A stretch of 64,000 nucleotides of DNA from Hirudinaria manillensis (GCA_034509925.1 CM067526.1:9689629-9753628), one strand, 5' to 3'. Positions 1 to 13,855 are shown, counted from the stretch's first letter. Program-made: numbers and translations. The notes: generated from the letters alone by a model not told the origin.

Positions 1-1170
1 TTCATCGAGGTAGTTCTTGGTATTGACTGTGGTGTGTCTCCTGTTGTACTGTCTTTCATCATACATCTCGAGAAGAGATTCCTTTCGAACGATTTGGGGA
101 CAACCAGAACGTTGGAAACCAGCGAGATTCACGCTGTTATTGTCGCCCCAGTCGCTGTAGCGTCTCGAGGCCATGAAGTTATTTCTATGAAGACCACCGC
201 GACAGAAAAAGTCCACAAAGACCCTCCTAAATCTCTGCCCGGTGAGACAATAAAGGATGAAGTTGATGGCGTGATTGACGTAGACGAAAATATTGTACAG
301 AGGTTTAAATACGTAGTATCCCTCGTTCTTCTCCCAGTACTCCCTACCGACGTACAACACAACGCTGGGAGTGTTGCATACGAGGAAACAGATACTGGCA
401 GCCAGGCACATGGCAGTCATCTGCACCAGGGCTTTGTTGTTGATCGATTGGATGCTCGACACCATTCTCGGTTGGTGCTGTTGTGGACTTTTGCTTCTCG
501 GCAGGGAAAACGACGCCTGAGCCAAGTATCTGCTTTGAATGGAAGTTCTTCCAGGTATTTGGAGGTATTGGTCACCTGGAATGGCAATCGAGTGCCTCGA
601 AAGATTCAACGGTGGATTTGAAGCATGCATATCGGCGAAAGTATTTTTTAGTTTCAGAGTGTCTTTGACGATTGCAGAGGGACTCGCGCGCTTCTGAAGG
701 GGTGTTGTCACTTCACTGTTGGCCTTCCTCGTCGTACTCGTCGAGCAAGACTTTTTGTTAATGGAAAACATGGATTTGACGATGAAGAAGTTGCAGATGC
801 TGATGATGATGGCGGGAAGACCGTTAACAAAGACGAACACAATCCAGGATCTGACGTACGATTCGAAGTACTCGTAGCTAGGTTCGGTGGTCCCGCAGAG
901 TTTTCTGATGAAAAGTTGTTTCGTCACTTTGTCCATCTTGTATTGAATTCCTCTCGTCCAAAAGACGTGAGCATTTTTTGCCAGTGCAACCACGATGGCG
1001 ATGCTAGAAAAGTATCGAGCTCTGTTGGCAGTACAAACTGCTTTCTTCTTGAGTGGATGGCAGACTGCCACGTACCTGTCGAGAGTGAAGATGACCAAAG
1101 TCCACACTGAAACATCAGCTGCTGAGTAGAAAAAGAACTTTTCCACCTTGCAGGTGATTGGATGGATATT
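1..1170 (-). CDS. GPCR exon 3: TM3 to C-terminal tail (continues past window edge)
   Basis: 390 codons are open from the acceptor TCGTTGTAG|AAT (AG at 1172-1171) to base 1 with no stop. The exon contains the TM3 cysteine, DRYVAVCHP, TM4 to TM7, and a tail beginning CLTGQRFRRVF, a basic helix-8-like segment. The tail is rich in Arg, Asn and Tyr and contains several possible phosphorylation sites. Short open frames on both strands here (for example 34-621 plus and 129-362 minus) are out-of-frame shadows. Confidence 0.88.
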
Positions 1171-4100
1171 CTACAACGACGGAATGGAATTTGTAGAATT
1201 ACATCGCTTTCATTTGAAGGTTTTATGTAATTTGAGAAATGTTTTTAAAATATCGCACTTAAGGCCTTGGTCATTAACGAATACGTTCTTATAATAATTT
1301 GTTCAAGTAAGTTATATGATAAGCATTATTAAATAAAAATATTATACATAATGTTATATATAATAGTATATACATATACAGTAATTGTCATTAATTATTG
1401 GTTCAATCGAAAGAAATGTTCACTCAAACCTTGAATGGTGCGTCAAAGCATATTTCAAACCATTCCGGAGTCAACCCAATCAAAGTAACTGTCAGGTCTG
1501 CAATGGCCATCACTGACAGGTGGACGCAGGTTGAAGTGCCTTCATAATTTATATGCATATAAAAGAATATTCACCGCATCGATTCATCATTGATATAAAT
1601 AAATTAGAATATATAAGAATAATATAATATATTAATAAAATAAATTATAAATCAATGAGAATAATGGAAATTGACATGATTATTATTAATATTGCATAAA
1701 TCGCTAGATTTATTCAATTATGTTAACCAATTGTTATCAATATCAACGAAATATAGTGTCGATTATTTGAAGCATTATGACCCACAAAATGTTGCTGGTG
1801 TAAAAAATCGCTAAAAAGTGGAGCAGATAAAAATGGTTTCTGAACTTGAAAGGGATTTTTTTTGTTTCACTTCGTGAACTTCACGTTAGTTCAATTGGAT
1901 GTTGAAATCCGCATGCAGAGTTATTTACACTTATACACGTAGTAATGGATTTTTGGAAGGGGTTTAGAAGGTTTAAGTTATCTGATTAATTAGTTGCTCA
2001 ATAAAGAAGATAGCATTTGGAAATAACATCACAAAAAATTTAGTAAATACTTCCCTAGTTCTGAATGAAACCAATACCTCACAGACGTTTCACGATTATG
2101 AAATTATTTGCAAATGTTAAAAGATCATGAAATGTGCCATTTTGAAAGAGAAAACAAAAGCATGCACCAAAGCGTGAAAAAAGTTGAAGCATTGCAACGG
2201 TTTCAATCGAAACTCAACTCAAAGTTCACTAAGTGCACTGAAAGTGCAGGCATGGAACAATGGAATAAATCGACAACATTTGATTAGAAATCATCGCGTT
2301 GTAGCAGACAACTTCGAAAGGATGAAAATGTCAGTTTAGTTTAATGGCAAATTATGATTTCTTTGTCCTTATTTGACAAAGGCATTTTAAAATCATTTTC
2401 ATCTGTAAACAAATCGTGTGTTCGATAGAGTTGTAACAAATTGTTAATGCGCACTTGTTTTGGAATAGTAACGACGCTCTTTTGTCCGTATAGCACAGAC
2501 ATTAACTAGATTAAAGTCTTGCGTGCTGTGTCCTGGTTGAACAAGTGAACACTTTCACATAAACTCTTCTTAGTAGCAAAAGTGTTTACATTTTGGAAAC
2601 TTCTATGCCACTGATGTTGACGGGGAAGAACTGTGCACTGGTGTTTGCAATTGTAAGATGCTGCTGGATGCTAACAGAGTTACTGGGACGGGCAGTCGGA
2701 GGGGATAGGGGAGAAAATTTGGGCGTTTCGTCTTGGGCGCCAAATATCCATGGCTACGCCATTGCCGCAGACATTCTTTGTCATTTTGTAAAGAAATTAT
2801 GCCAATTATGCCAAAAGTATGCGTTTAATTGGACCAAGAAGTACAAAGGAGGCCAATAGCGAATCCAAAATCGAGGCCGACCATTCCGGTTTTCACTTGA
2901 AAGTTATGTGAAGGCAAACGAGGTTCGTCTGAAGAAATATGTCAAGAAAAATTCAAAGGATGCAAAGGAACAGTCGAAAAATCTGCTTCACGATGTTGGA
3001 GAACTTAAGACAATTATTAAAACAATCATGTGACCTTCAACTTCACCCGAAAGAACTAAACGAGGTTTCAATGAAGAAGTTTGATTAGAAATTAAGCATT
3101 GGAGCAGTTTGTTTCAGAGAAATGTTGAAACCCTCACACTGCAGATGTTGGCAAAGTTGTGTCGGACGCGAAATCAAAATATACACTGTATGTTATTCAG
3201 TTGCAATGATAGACAAAGAGGGCAGAACAACATTATCATCTATAAATTGAAGGAAATATGATTTGCGTCCAACCTTAAGACAAAGAAAGAGTGTAAAAGT
3301 TATTAAGGGAGGTCACAAACATAAAAAATTGACAAAGAAATTAAAGTTTTCAGAGTTGGAAGAAGGGCAAAAGCTGCAGATTCAAGACCAAGACCGATGT
3401 TAGTGAAGTTTGATAACCAAACTCCAAAAATTATTGTCCTCGACAAATCAACAAATTGAAGAATAATGAAGCTCTCAGTGATCTAGGTGATCATAAGTCG
3501 TAATCTGTCTAAGAAAGATAAGGAGGAGTGTAAGAAACTTCTTGCAGAAAAATTAATGAAAGCAACAAGAAAGATGGAAGCAACAAATGGTTTATGGGAA
3601 TCAAATGTGAACCTTCCATGAATGAATGGTGACTTCCATGACTTACAGAAGAAAAGTTGATTGAAATTAAAAATATAAAGATCTTTTAGTTTTTATGCTC
3701 GTGTCGTTGATTTTAGGGATTTTGAGGTTTATATTTCAAATATGAAATAATGAAGACAATCAGTTTAGTTTATTATTTAGTTAAGCTTTGGTCTTAAATA
3801 CTCCCGTGGTGGCCCCGAGCCATGACGGGGGACTTTAAAAATGAGGAGTAAGTTTTTCTATAAAGTGATGGTTTCGATCCTTTGATCCATTACTTGTTTT
3901 CAGCTGGCAAAATAAATGGTTTGCAAACCATTGAAAAATAATAACAACATGACAACAATCACGATGGTGATGATGACAACGATGATGGGCAGGTGGGGAA
4001 GAAAGTCAAAATTCTATAAACATGCCATAAAGCCTGCCCTGAAAAGATCCAAGTGCGCCAAAAAAATTTCGGTAAAAATCCATGAAATGAAAACTCGTCT

Positions 4101-4989
4101 GCCGAGAAAGGCGCTTCGGAGAAATATTTAAAAAATTCTTATCTTGGATTCTAACTACTTGGAGGCGCAACGTGATATCCGTGTTTACGCTAATGTTTGT
4201 GCTGAGAAAAACTTGTTCTTGCTTCAATAACAATAGTAATAGTTTCCCTGACTGAGTAAAAAAAAATAATAGAAGTAATAATAAAAATAAATAATGATAA
4301 AAATAATAATAAAATAATCCAATAACGGCGATAGCAACAATTACAACACCCATACCATTCATTTGAAAGTGGGAAACTAATACAGAAAGGTGGTATTGAC
4401 ATTATCCATATCAATATTATGGCTTCATTTTTATAAATAAAAATAAATGAAAATTCATTAACGAAATAATAATCTTCTACTCAAAGCTCAAAGTTACGAG
4501 TTACACTAACAGCATCATAGTCTGGCGGCGCAAAACACCATCAAAGGCCAATCGGTGCAAAGTTTAATGTTGCAACAACACACTCCGACCTAATTAAGTG
4601 AAGCGGTCATAACAAGTCGAGGTGATCTAATTACTCGAACAACATCAATAAGAGCAACAACCTCCCATAATCTTCCTCGTCATGATGATGAGTACGAAGA
4701 TGTTGCCGCAGACTCCAACGACGAATATGATTGGTCCGAAGAGGAACCAGACGATCCTGATGGAAGGATCGATTTGGGACGTTTTAACTTTCCCCCCGGA
4801 ATGTCTCGTGGGGGGAGACTGATTGAAAGAAGCCGACGATGGGATGATGGACGGATGGTCGGTAGGTGGATGGATGGTGGAAACAACGGATATGTTGAGC
4901 ATGACGAGGAAGGTCCCGGTCTGAAATGGAATGTGATGAGAACTCAACTCCTGAAATGGAGAGAGGAGAGAGGAATTTGAGATTTCCAT
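1..4989 (-). CDS. Class A (rhodopsin-like) peptide-type G protein-coupled receptor, 3 exons, 3' end outside window
   Basis: Joining 4989-4662, 1539-1430 and 1170-1 gives one open frame of at least 536 residues. The first residues form an ~78-residue extracellular N-terminus with N-glycosylation sequons at N5 and N32. TM1 (about 79-103) carries GN (N96), and TM2 carries the conserved D124. C153 lies 25 residues before R178 of the intact DRY (177-179). TM4 is near 199-217, and ECL2 has the partner cysteine (KLCG). TM5 is near 255-281, followed by a ~110-residue basic and Ser-rich ICL3. TM6 is near 394-420, and TM7 ends NFILY (449-453) in place of NPxxY. The long C-tail is still open at base 1. 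By family knowledge this is a plasma-membrane receptor coupling to heterotrimeric G proteins. The TM7 style resembles invertebrate FMRFamide- and other neuropeptide-type orphan receptors; the ligand cannot be read from sequence. An in-frame TAG three codons upstream supports the ATG at 4989. Confidence 0.87.
1171..1429 (-). other. GPCR intron 2
   Basis: A 259-bp intron opening GTTTGA and ending TTGTAG, with a pyrimidine-rich stretch before the AG. It is phase 0 and lies between ECL1 and TM3. It is AT-rich and nothing else is recognisable in it. Confidence 0.8.
1430..1539 (-). CDS. GPCR exon 2: ICL1 end, TM2, ECL1 start
   Basis: This 110-bp exon is too short for a plain ORF scan. It encodes a TM2 segment with the family pattern LSVMAIADLTVTLIGL (D124) followed by an ECL1 start. 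The acceptor is TATGAAG|GC and the donor is TTCAAG|GTTTGA. Its length (2 + 36 x 3) links exon 1 phase 1 to exon 3 phase 0 exactly. The acceptor's pyrimidine tract is weak, so a cDNA would be the best confirmation, but phase and homology both fit. Confidence 0.85.
3328..3624 (+). pseudogene. Decayed LINE ORF1-like (RNA-binding) fragment
   Basis: One reading frame from 3328 reads through two stops (TGA at 3457-3459, TAG at 3484-3486). It shows the pattern VFRVGRRAK..DSRPRPMLVKF, then NLSKKDKEECKKLLAE, then a W-containing end. The order 'RVG(R/K), SRPRP(L/M)LVKF, DLS(K/P)xxREECKKLxAE' is what I recall of C-terminal domains of L1-type ORF1 proteins and of uncharacterised transposon-derived proteins in invertebrates. 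No start and no ORF2 (endonuclease or RT) is visible. A related copy lies on the minus strand at 30480-30700, so this is an interspersed repeat family and not a host exon. It is antisense to the surrounding GPCR intron. Confidence 0.55.
3400..3835 (+). repeat. Interspersed repeat, copy 1 (3' part of ORF1-like element)
   Basis: This segment matches the reverse complement of about 30327-30700, including an AT-rich stretch with AGTTTAGTTTATTATTTA. It ends with a conserved GC-richer motif, CCCGAGCCATGACGGGG(G)ACTTTAAAAAT. The shared end probably marks the 3' terminus of the element family. The copies differ by scattered substitutions and small indels, so both are old. Confidence 0.65.
4662..4989 (-). 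CDS. GPCR exon 1: N-terminus and TM1
   Basis: This exon holds 109 codons plus one base. It begins at the first ATG after an in-frame TAG (TAG CAC GGA ATG) and covers the extracellular N-terminus and TM1 (VVGVCGNIFVLIIM). The donor is GGAG|GTTGTT, with GT at 4661-4660. The split glycine codon G|GC is completed by exon 2, giving a normal TM1-ICL1-TM2 connection. No cleavable signal peptide is evident, as is usual in this family. Confidence 0.85.
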
Positions 4990-7446
4990 TCCGTGCTACG
5001 GGAAGAGCTTCACTCGCATGTCTTCTTCCTTCACTTCTTCAGAGGTTAATGAGGGTACTGCCAGACAAAAGTTTTAAGTCCAATCAGTTGCCGAGAAATG
5101 ACTAATTGGTTAATTAAATCATCGCTAATAACAACAAATGAAGATTGATGAATATTCATCGAGCCATTACAAAGTATTTGTTTTCATCGACCTCAACTTA
5201 ATAGCCACCAAAACACCAAAGATATTTGACTGATTAAATGATGCACCAGCATTTCCTGTCAGTTTTCATGTTCATCCATCATTCCATCATTCAATAACCA
5301 ACATCACCAAAGAATATTCATCGACACGAAACTAACATCCAAAAAAAAAAACAGAATTTGCTTTTCAATCTCCGTCTACATTTTTTTTTCTTGAATGAAG
5401 ACGAAACTGTTTTCATAAAAACCTGGGAATCTTTGCACTCCTGGACATCCGGACGTGGATAAGAGAAAGGAAAATGATGAATGGAAGGCGAAAATAATCG
5501 GTTTCTGCTTAATTCGGGATCGATGGCCGAGTCCGACAAACATAAGATTGAATTTTCACCTGAACTTCTCAAGAGTCTCTCAGAGCCACGTGGAAGAGAA
5601 AAATGGCCTCCAAATACAACTTTACAGTCATTCGAAGGCACTTCATTGGATCGTCCTGGAAGCATTTCAGATAAACTCAGTTTTCATTAATTTGGAACGA
5701 GAGAGTTTGGGCAGATACAATCTTAATGTTCCGTGTTTGTGTAGTAAATGTCCTACTTGCTTGTTTCTTGTGATTTATGACGACGATGATACTGACATTA
5801 TTGTTATTACAATTATTATTATTGTTATTATTATTAAATATAATCAATACTTTTTTTGTTAAATCAATAAATTGACAATGACGTTGTTGTTGCTGTTGTT
5901 GTTTTCATCAACGAAGAGGTTTAAATGGAGATTACGCGAGCAACAAGAACACAGAGAAATGGTGGAAGTCATTTGTTGAAAGAATTGTTTTGTTCTTCCT
6001 GAAATCAACCAGAACCGGTGGATGTTATTTACGAGGCACCGATATGCATTCCGATCACAAATAAATATATTTGACTTTTTATAAACATATTGATATGTAA
6101 TAATAACAACGATATAATAACGATATTAATATTAATAATAGCAATAATAAAGAGCATAATAACGTTACGCGGTTATTGTAGTTCAATAAGTTAACTGAAA
6201 ACCTTACAGAAAGTCATTACTTGAAAGCTTTTAATTTGAAATACCATCGAAACAGCGAAATATTAAATAAATTCACAAAAGGTTTTAATACGTTTAATAC
6301 GTTTAATAATTATTTACGTAAAAATGGAATGTTCATCAAAATGGAAACATGTCTGCAACATCCATCAGGTCCAATTCGAAATCGACTTATGATTTTAACG
6401 ATTCATTTCAGAGTCTCCTCACGACGACAACAGCAACAACAACAAAAACAAACTGACACTATTAAGCAACTAAGGAAGAAACCAACTTCTTTAAAACCAG
6501 AGTTACCTCCCAGGAGACAAGACAAGAGCACTTGTGGAGATTATCAGAAGAGAAGATCATCATGTTACATGTTAGCACAAGAGCAGATTACCAGGTTACC
6601 AGGTTACCAGTTTACCTGACACAATAGACGACCTGCCATCGTTTCAACTGATTTCTTTCCATGAAATTCTCAAGAAATGCCAAGGTCATTTTGATGAAGG
6701 TTGATTTTGAAGTTTAACAATTGAACAACGTTCTATTGTAAATAGTAATGCGTTTGTCTTATCATAGGATAAATGTCGTATAACATATGATTATCCTGCA
6801 ATATACACATAACATATAAGTTACAATACATGTATCCTATAATAACAAATATCTTAGAATAACAAGCATCCTGTAATACACAACCTACTATTTTCAGTTT
6901 TTATTTCCAATTGAGTTTCACCTTAAGCAGGTATTTGGTAGCAATTTAATTATTTGTCGCTGTTTCTCTGGCTATCATCTCTGCTTTCCATCTCACAGCA
7001 TCAGTTAATTCAAGTTGAGCTTCACATTTTCATGGAAAACGCGATGTGGATTTAATTTTTTTTTGTAGTGCTTCATTTTTAAGAGATTTTGTTGCAAATA
7101 CCTTTTTATGGTTGAATGACCACGGAGCAATAAAAATATAAATTAATGCATTATTCAAATATTTTTGTTGTTATTGTGTATAATAACATCCAGTATCCCT
7201 TCGGTGATATGATGAATAACAAGTTAAGATAAATTGATTTAGAGTTGAATATTCTTTAGATAAAATAAATTTAAAGAATGTTAAATAACATAAAAATGCA
7301 AATTGCTTGAAAATTTGATATATAAAAATAATTTAAAATAATACTTCGATTTTTAGTTCACGGTGACTTGTGACATCGTGTCAACATTCTAGCGTTTCGT
7401 TCCGTCAATACATCACGAGTTGTCATGACAACGATTTCAATTTCAT
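4990..7446. other. AT-rich region 5' of the GPCR
   Basis: This would contain the GPCR promoter and 5' UTR, but no core-promoter motif can be assigned with confidence. Two plus-strand open stretches (5481-5690 and about 6414-6616) look mildly protein-like. The second ends in a short tandem of CAGGTTACCA (6587-6616). Otherwise it is AT-rich with no recognisable element. Confidence 0.5.
5481..5690 (+). CDS. Candidate small ORF or exon, unknown function
   Basis: 69 codons, ATG to TAA, with balanced polar composition (FSPELLKSLSEPRGREKWPP and similar) in a local patch of higher GC. It is not a translated simple repeat, which sets it apart from most open frames here. I recognise no domain. Frames on both strands overlap it (5455-5862 plus, 5318-5665 minus), so coding status is weak. 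It could be an exon of an unseen gene, or chance. Confidence 0.2.
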   Translation: MEGENNRFLLNSGSMAESDKHKIEFSPELLKSLSEPRGREKWPPNTTLQSFEGTSLDRPGSISDKLSFH

Positions 7447-7564
7447 CCATCCGTCCATACGTCCATACGTCCATCCGTCCATACGTCCATCCGTCCATAC
7501 GTCCATCCGTCCATACGTCCGTCCGTCCGTCCGTCCATACGTCCGTCCGTCCGTCCATCCAATT
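7447..7564. repeat. (CCATCCGT/CCATACGT)n minisatellite
   Basis: Tandem tetranucleotide-based array alternating CCAT with CCGT or ACGT, ending in a GTCC-rich section. It produces open frames on both strands (RPSVHTSI-type repeats) that are not genes. Confidence 0.9.
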
Positions 7565-8414
<850 letters not shown>

Positions 8415-8655
8415 AACAAGGCGATAACTTTAATTATAACTGTTGGGAATATTAATAATAAATTAGAATAATGAAACGATTTAAATTGCATAATATTAAA
8501 TAAAACAATTTAAAAGAAGCGAAGATAAACAAAGGACAATTTATTCTGCAATTGCGAACCGCCAGACAAATAAAAGTCAGACGCAAAGTTGCAGAAACAG
8601 GTGCCGCAACTCTGCTCGGTGTCGTCATGATAGTGATGGCGATTGGGTTGATGAT

Positions 8656-9490
<835 letters not shown>

Positions 9491-10020
9491 AAGAGAAGAT
9501 AGATGAATAGTATGAGTAAAAATCTTTTTCGGGTGGTCCTCTGAGCACCTTTGTGAGTTTGTGCTCGCCAGGTGGCGGGCGATGAAAGTCAAATGTGAAA
9601 GAATTTGACCGCTTGTAAACAAAATGTAATAATATTAGCTGAAATAATAATATTAATAACGTTAACATTGTATCTGACTCATGGAATCCAATAACAGCAT
9701 GACGCTCTGACCTCTGAACTTTGAACCCATCACGTCAGATTTCAATTCGTGGCATTGATACAAACACAACTTGATTATGTTACATTAAATATTAATATTA
9801 TTATGAATGCAATGCGGATATATTTTTTTTTATTTTGTTTATAAAATAAACAAAAAATAATTTTGGATATAAAATTTCACATTAATGAAATAACATAATG
9901 GTTGTTGAATATATGTCATGTTATGTAAGTTAAACATATTATGTAGAAAATAATGCTTGCAATACATGCGATTACGTAGAATAGGATGCCACATACACAC
10001 AACGTAATGTGTGCTATGTA
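9491..10020. other. Unique AT-rich spacer
   Basis: A short GC-richer patch at 9530-9600 is open in two minus-strand frames, but no splice sites or family resemblance support it. The remainder is AT-rich. Confidence 0.4.
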
Positions 10021-10195
10021 TTGTAAGCAACGGTTTACATGCTATGTATTATATACAATGTTTGTATGCAATGTATTGTATGCTATGAATTGTATGCAAT
10101 AGTGTGCTTGCAATGCATTGTATATAATGTTTGTATGCTATGAATTATATGCAATAGTTTGCATGCAATAGCTTGCATGCAATGCAGTGTGTGCA
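10021..10195. repeat. Degenerate TGCTATG/TGCAATG tandem region
   Basis: Repeated variants of GTATGC(A/T)ATG(A/T)ATT form an irregular array of 10-20 bp units, with internal palindromes (TGCATGCA). It is an old, diverged minisatellite. Confidence 0.6.
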
Positions 10196-10432
10196 ACATC
10201 CAGGTGAATTTCAAGCTTCATTCCTGGCTTCATTCTTCCAGGAAGTGTAAACTGGAATGTTGTTGATGATGGAGATGCTGATTAAGATGATTGTGGTGAT
10301 TATAGCGGTAATGATTATGATGATAAAGGTGGCCTGAAATGATAAACTGTAAGCTACAAGGTGATATTGCGTCTCTCATAGACAGCTAATTGCTGGCAAC
10401 TCATGAGAGACAATAGAAACTTATCGATTTCC

Positions 10433-10590
10433 GGACGGATGGATGGATGGGTGGATGGATGGGTGGAGGTGCCACGGAGGAATGAATAAACGGGGGATGG
10501 ATGGACAAATAAACAGACTGAAGGATGAATGAACAGATGGATGGTAAGATGAAAGGAAGAGTGGACAGATGGACGTAATGGTGGATGAGT
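10433..10590. repeat. GGAT-type tetranucleotide repeat
   Basis: GGATGGATGGATGGGTGGATGG at its core, degrading rightwards into GATGAATGAACAGATGGATGG. It gives spurious HPSIHPS-type frames on the minus strand. Confidence 0.8.
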
Positions 10591-10599
10591 TGTTGAGTG

Positions 10600-13500
10600 C
10601 CAATTCATTCGTTGAAGTGAAGAGGTCGGATGAGTGGATGGAACTATAAATGGATGAAGAGACTAAAAAAGAATAAAATATAAAACACGGTGAATATCAA
10701 CAAGTTACCGGTTGAAATTTACAGCAATCGGGTTGTTATTGTTACAGCATTCCTTCCTTTAAGTACTCCTCTGGTCTCCATGGTAACGATCATCAACAAC
10801 AACAAGAACACAAGGTTCTAAATGTTCAGTTGTTTTTGAAACATTAAAAACAATCGTTTGAATTAATGCAGAATTTATTTCAAAACGAATTAAAATGAAC
10901 TCTTTAAGATAATTTTCAAGTTGAAACGAAAGAATTAATGCTAATCTGTGAAATATTCTTCGATGTTTACATTTTGAAATCCTTTGAAAAACTGCTTTTA
11001 AATTGTTCTTTGATGGCAAATAAAGTGCTTCGTTATGCTTCGTAAAGACCAATTGTCAGTGCAAGCCTATGAATGCCGGTTTAAGCATAATAATAAAATA
11101 ATTGTGATAATAATAATAATAAAATAATAATAATAATAATAATAATAAAATCGTTTTGCAAATAGTATTGTGACGACAACCCACCTTACATAATTAATTG
11201 AGCAGATCCCCAAACAAACAAAAAGCTTTTGTTATTAAATTTCAACTTCCAACTTTTGGCTGACCACGCAACTTATGGCTTATTATATTTAGAAATTGAA
11301 TCTTAAAAATAATTAATTGTTAATAATAATAATATTATTATATAATAATTATTATTTTTATACACAAAATAAGTCCAATAAATCACAAACAATTGTTGTT
11401 GTTAACCTCTAAAAATCGCTTTGCAGGCCTTGCGTGGACCCGCTGAAAATTCCTCTTTTATCTGCTTCCTTCAATGAATGCAGCAACTCGAAAGGCTGCA
11501 CATTTATTTATTTATCAATAATTATCATAAATTCTTATCAATAAATGTTAAAAATCGTTAAAAACAATTATTATAAACTATCAAAGACAATAGTTATAGA
11601 TTATTATCAAGAATTTTTCATAAATTCGCAAAACGTTAGAAGATAAATGCGATGAAAATGCAATTGATTGATTTAGAGGAACTAAGAATTAAAAAAATAA
11701 ACAAATAAAGATATTTAAATGTTTAAATATGGATTATATACAACAATAGATTTTTTAAATTTGTTTTATAATTAATATAAATTGTTTTTTATTGTTAAAT
11801 ATTTACACAAAAATAAATGAAAATCAAGAAATAAACTGCCGCAGATGTTCATAAATTCAACACGTCCGCTTCCTCAGGTTTCTGAAAAATACCGAAGAAA
11901 AGTCCGATCGCATTATTTATAAAAAATAGTTTATAAAATAATTCACAAAAAAATACAACTTTACTTGATGACGAATGTCTCCAGTAACAAATCTTTTTCG
12001 AAAATGTTTCTGAAATTTGAAAACTTAACTTTCATTTTTCCAACGATTTTGAACAATTTTATGGTAATGATGATGACGATGACGATAATAATAATAATAA
12101 TAAAAAATAAAATAAAATAATAATAATAATAGCAATAGTGATGATATTAATACTAATAATAGTGGTAATACGAAATGCCTTTGATTTCAGCAAGAATAAA
12201 TAAATAAATAAAACACTCTGCCATTACCTTAAATTAATACTTTAAATTAACAAATTACTTTACAATTGATTCATTCAGATGCTTCAATCAGGACTCCAAT
12301 TCACCTTTTGTTGGGAAGGTATTGTATCCTAAGAGATCCTTGTCAGTTCTGTTGACAGGCATTTCAAGATAATCAAGACCAAGAACAAGACGAAGACCAA
12401 GGCAACACCAAAGCAATCGTCGATCAAGATTAAATAAAATTTAAATTTAAAATCAAAAATTTCTGGTCCGCTTTTGATTCAAGACAGTAACAACTGAAAG
12501 CAAATATCGGGTCCGATGACGCATATTCTCTGCCTAGAGGCAAGACCAAGGCCTGGCTTGTCTCGATCTCGAGATAAAACAGTGATTCGAGAAGTAACAT
12601 AACTTTACTGGCTTAATCTTACTCCAACATGTTTGTTAGAATTCTCCAACAACATGCTTCATCCTTTGTTTAGTGGCATCTCTTGGTTGAGTTTTGTTTG
12701 ACATTTCGTTGCTGTCGATGCCAGAGGTGGATGAGGTTTTTCCTCTGAATTGTTCGTAATTTCATGCAAATTCTCGGTTATTTCTTACCCATGTTTCCAC
12801 TTCATCCAACACTTTCAAAGGACATGCAATAGAAACTCTTTTTGAAAACTGGAAATCGGATTTTAACAAATTAATGTTTATTTCTTTCTTGTCAATGATT
12901 TTGCTCCTCATGTGGAGATGTTGCTTCATAAATACTTTTTGATGGTTGTCATGTAATTGCTGGATAATTTTAATAATTTAATTATTAATAATAAATAATA
13001 AAAATAAAATTTAATAATAATTAATAAATATTTATTATTCTAGAATAATATTATAATATATATGATTGTAATAATATAATAATAAATTTATATTTAATTA
13101 TTACTAAATGGTTAATTTATAATAATTAATAAATCATTTTTATTATTAATATTAATAATTGTTACTGTTGTCTTCTTCTTCAAAGCCAACATAATTACAC
13201 ATGAGAATCCTGGTTCTAACATAGTCTCACGTTACGAAATAAAAAAATTCAGTTCATGTGCTCCTTGAATGATCAGTTGTTTTCGTTGTTGTGACGACAT
13301 TTTGTAATTTTTAGAAACACCTAAACTAATCAACAAACCCTTAATTATTAAGAAATAAAACAACAACAACAACGTTGATGATAATAGTATTAGACGTGAT
13401 GTCGTTGTAAGGTCAATATTGTCAAACGAAGTCATTTAGATTTTTTTGCTTGTCATTAAACATAAAAGCGCCATCTGTAAATCGTCTGCGTTTGCTCGAC

Positions 13501-13680
13501 ACTCGTATTATGACAATTTCTTGCCTCCTACGTTTGGACAAACGCAGGTAAATAATATTTTGTTGATGAATTATTTATTATTTATTATTTATTACAATTA
13601 AATACTTCAAATCGATTTATGGAAATCATCATTGATGATTATTCATGAGGCTGTAGTCACAATTATTAGAAACAATTTTA
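10600..13680. other. AT-rich spacer without recognisable genes
   Basis: AAT microsatellites occur at 11108-11150 and 12085-12130. A patch of more balanced composition at 12290-12900 contains no open frame I recognise. Small open frames at 10759-11052 and 13232-13435 lack protein-like features. Confidence 0.5.
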
Positions 13681-13684
13681 TAAA

Positions 13685-13855
13685 TAATATAATATAATAT
13701 AATATAATATAATATAATATAATATAATATAATATAATATAATATAATATAATATAATATAATATAATATAATATAATATAATATAATATAATATAATAT
13801 AATATAATATAATATAATATAATATAATATAATATAATATAATATAATATAATAT
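13685..13855. repeat. (AATAT)n pentanucleotide array, ~34 units
   Basis: A perfect pentanucleotide run of about 170 bp, flanked by sequence of similar AT content. The ILYYI-type minus-strand frame is an artefact. The same pentamer recurs at 57466-57660. Confidence 0.95.

Larger units (their letters stand above)
1540..4661 (-). other. GPCR intron 1 (3.1 kb)
   Basis: A phase-1 intron of 3122 bp between TM1 and TM2, opening GTTGTT and ending ATGAAG. Bases 1540-2580 are plain AT-rich DNA. From about 2590 to 3840 the composition is more even and carries a decayed LINE ORF1-like segment in the opposite orientation. The rest (3840-4660) is AAT- and GAT-rich low-complexity DNA. Confidence 0.75.

Noticed and set aside
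129..362. 77-codon minus frame overlapping GPCR exon 3
   Set aside because: Out of phase with the receptor frame, which has clear TM6-TM7 and C-tail features; a shadow.
11405..11500. Possible minus-strand terminal exon (FELLHSLKEADKRGIFSG)
   Set aside because: Protein-like for about 28 codons, but the acceptor (AAATGTGCAG) has no pyrimidine tract and no partner exon was found.
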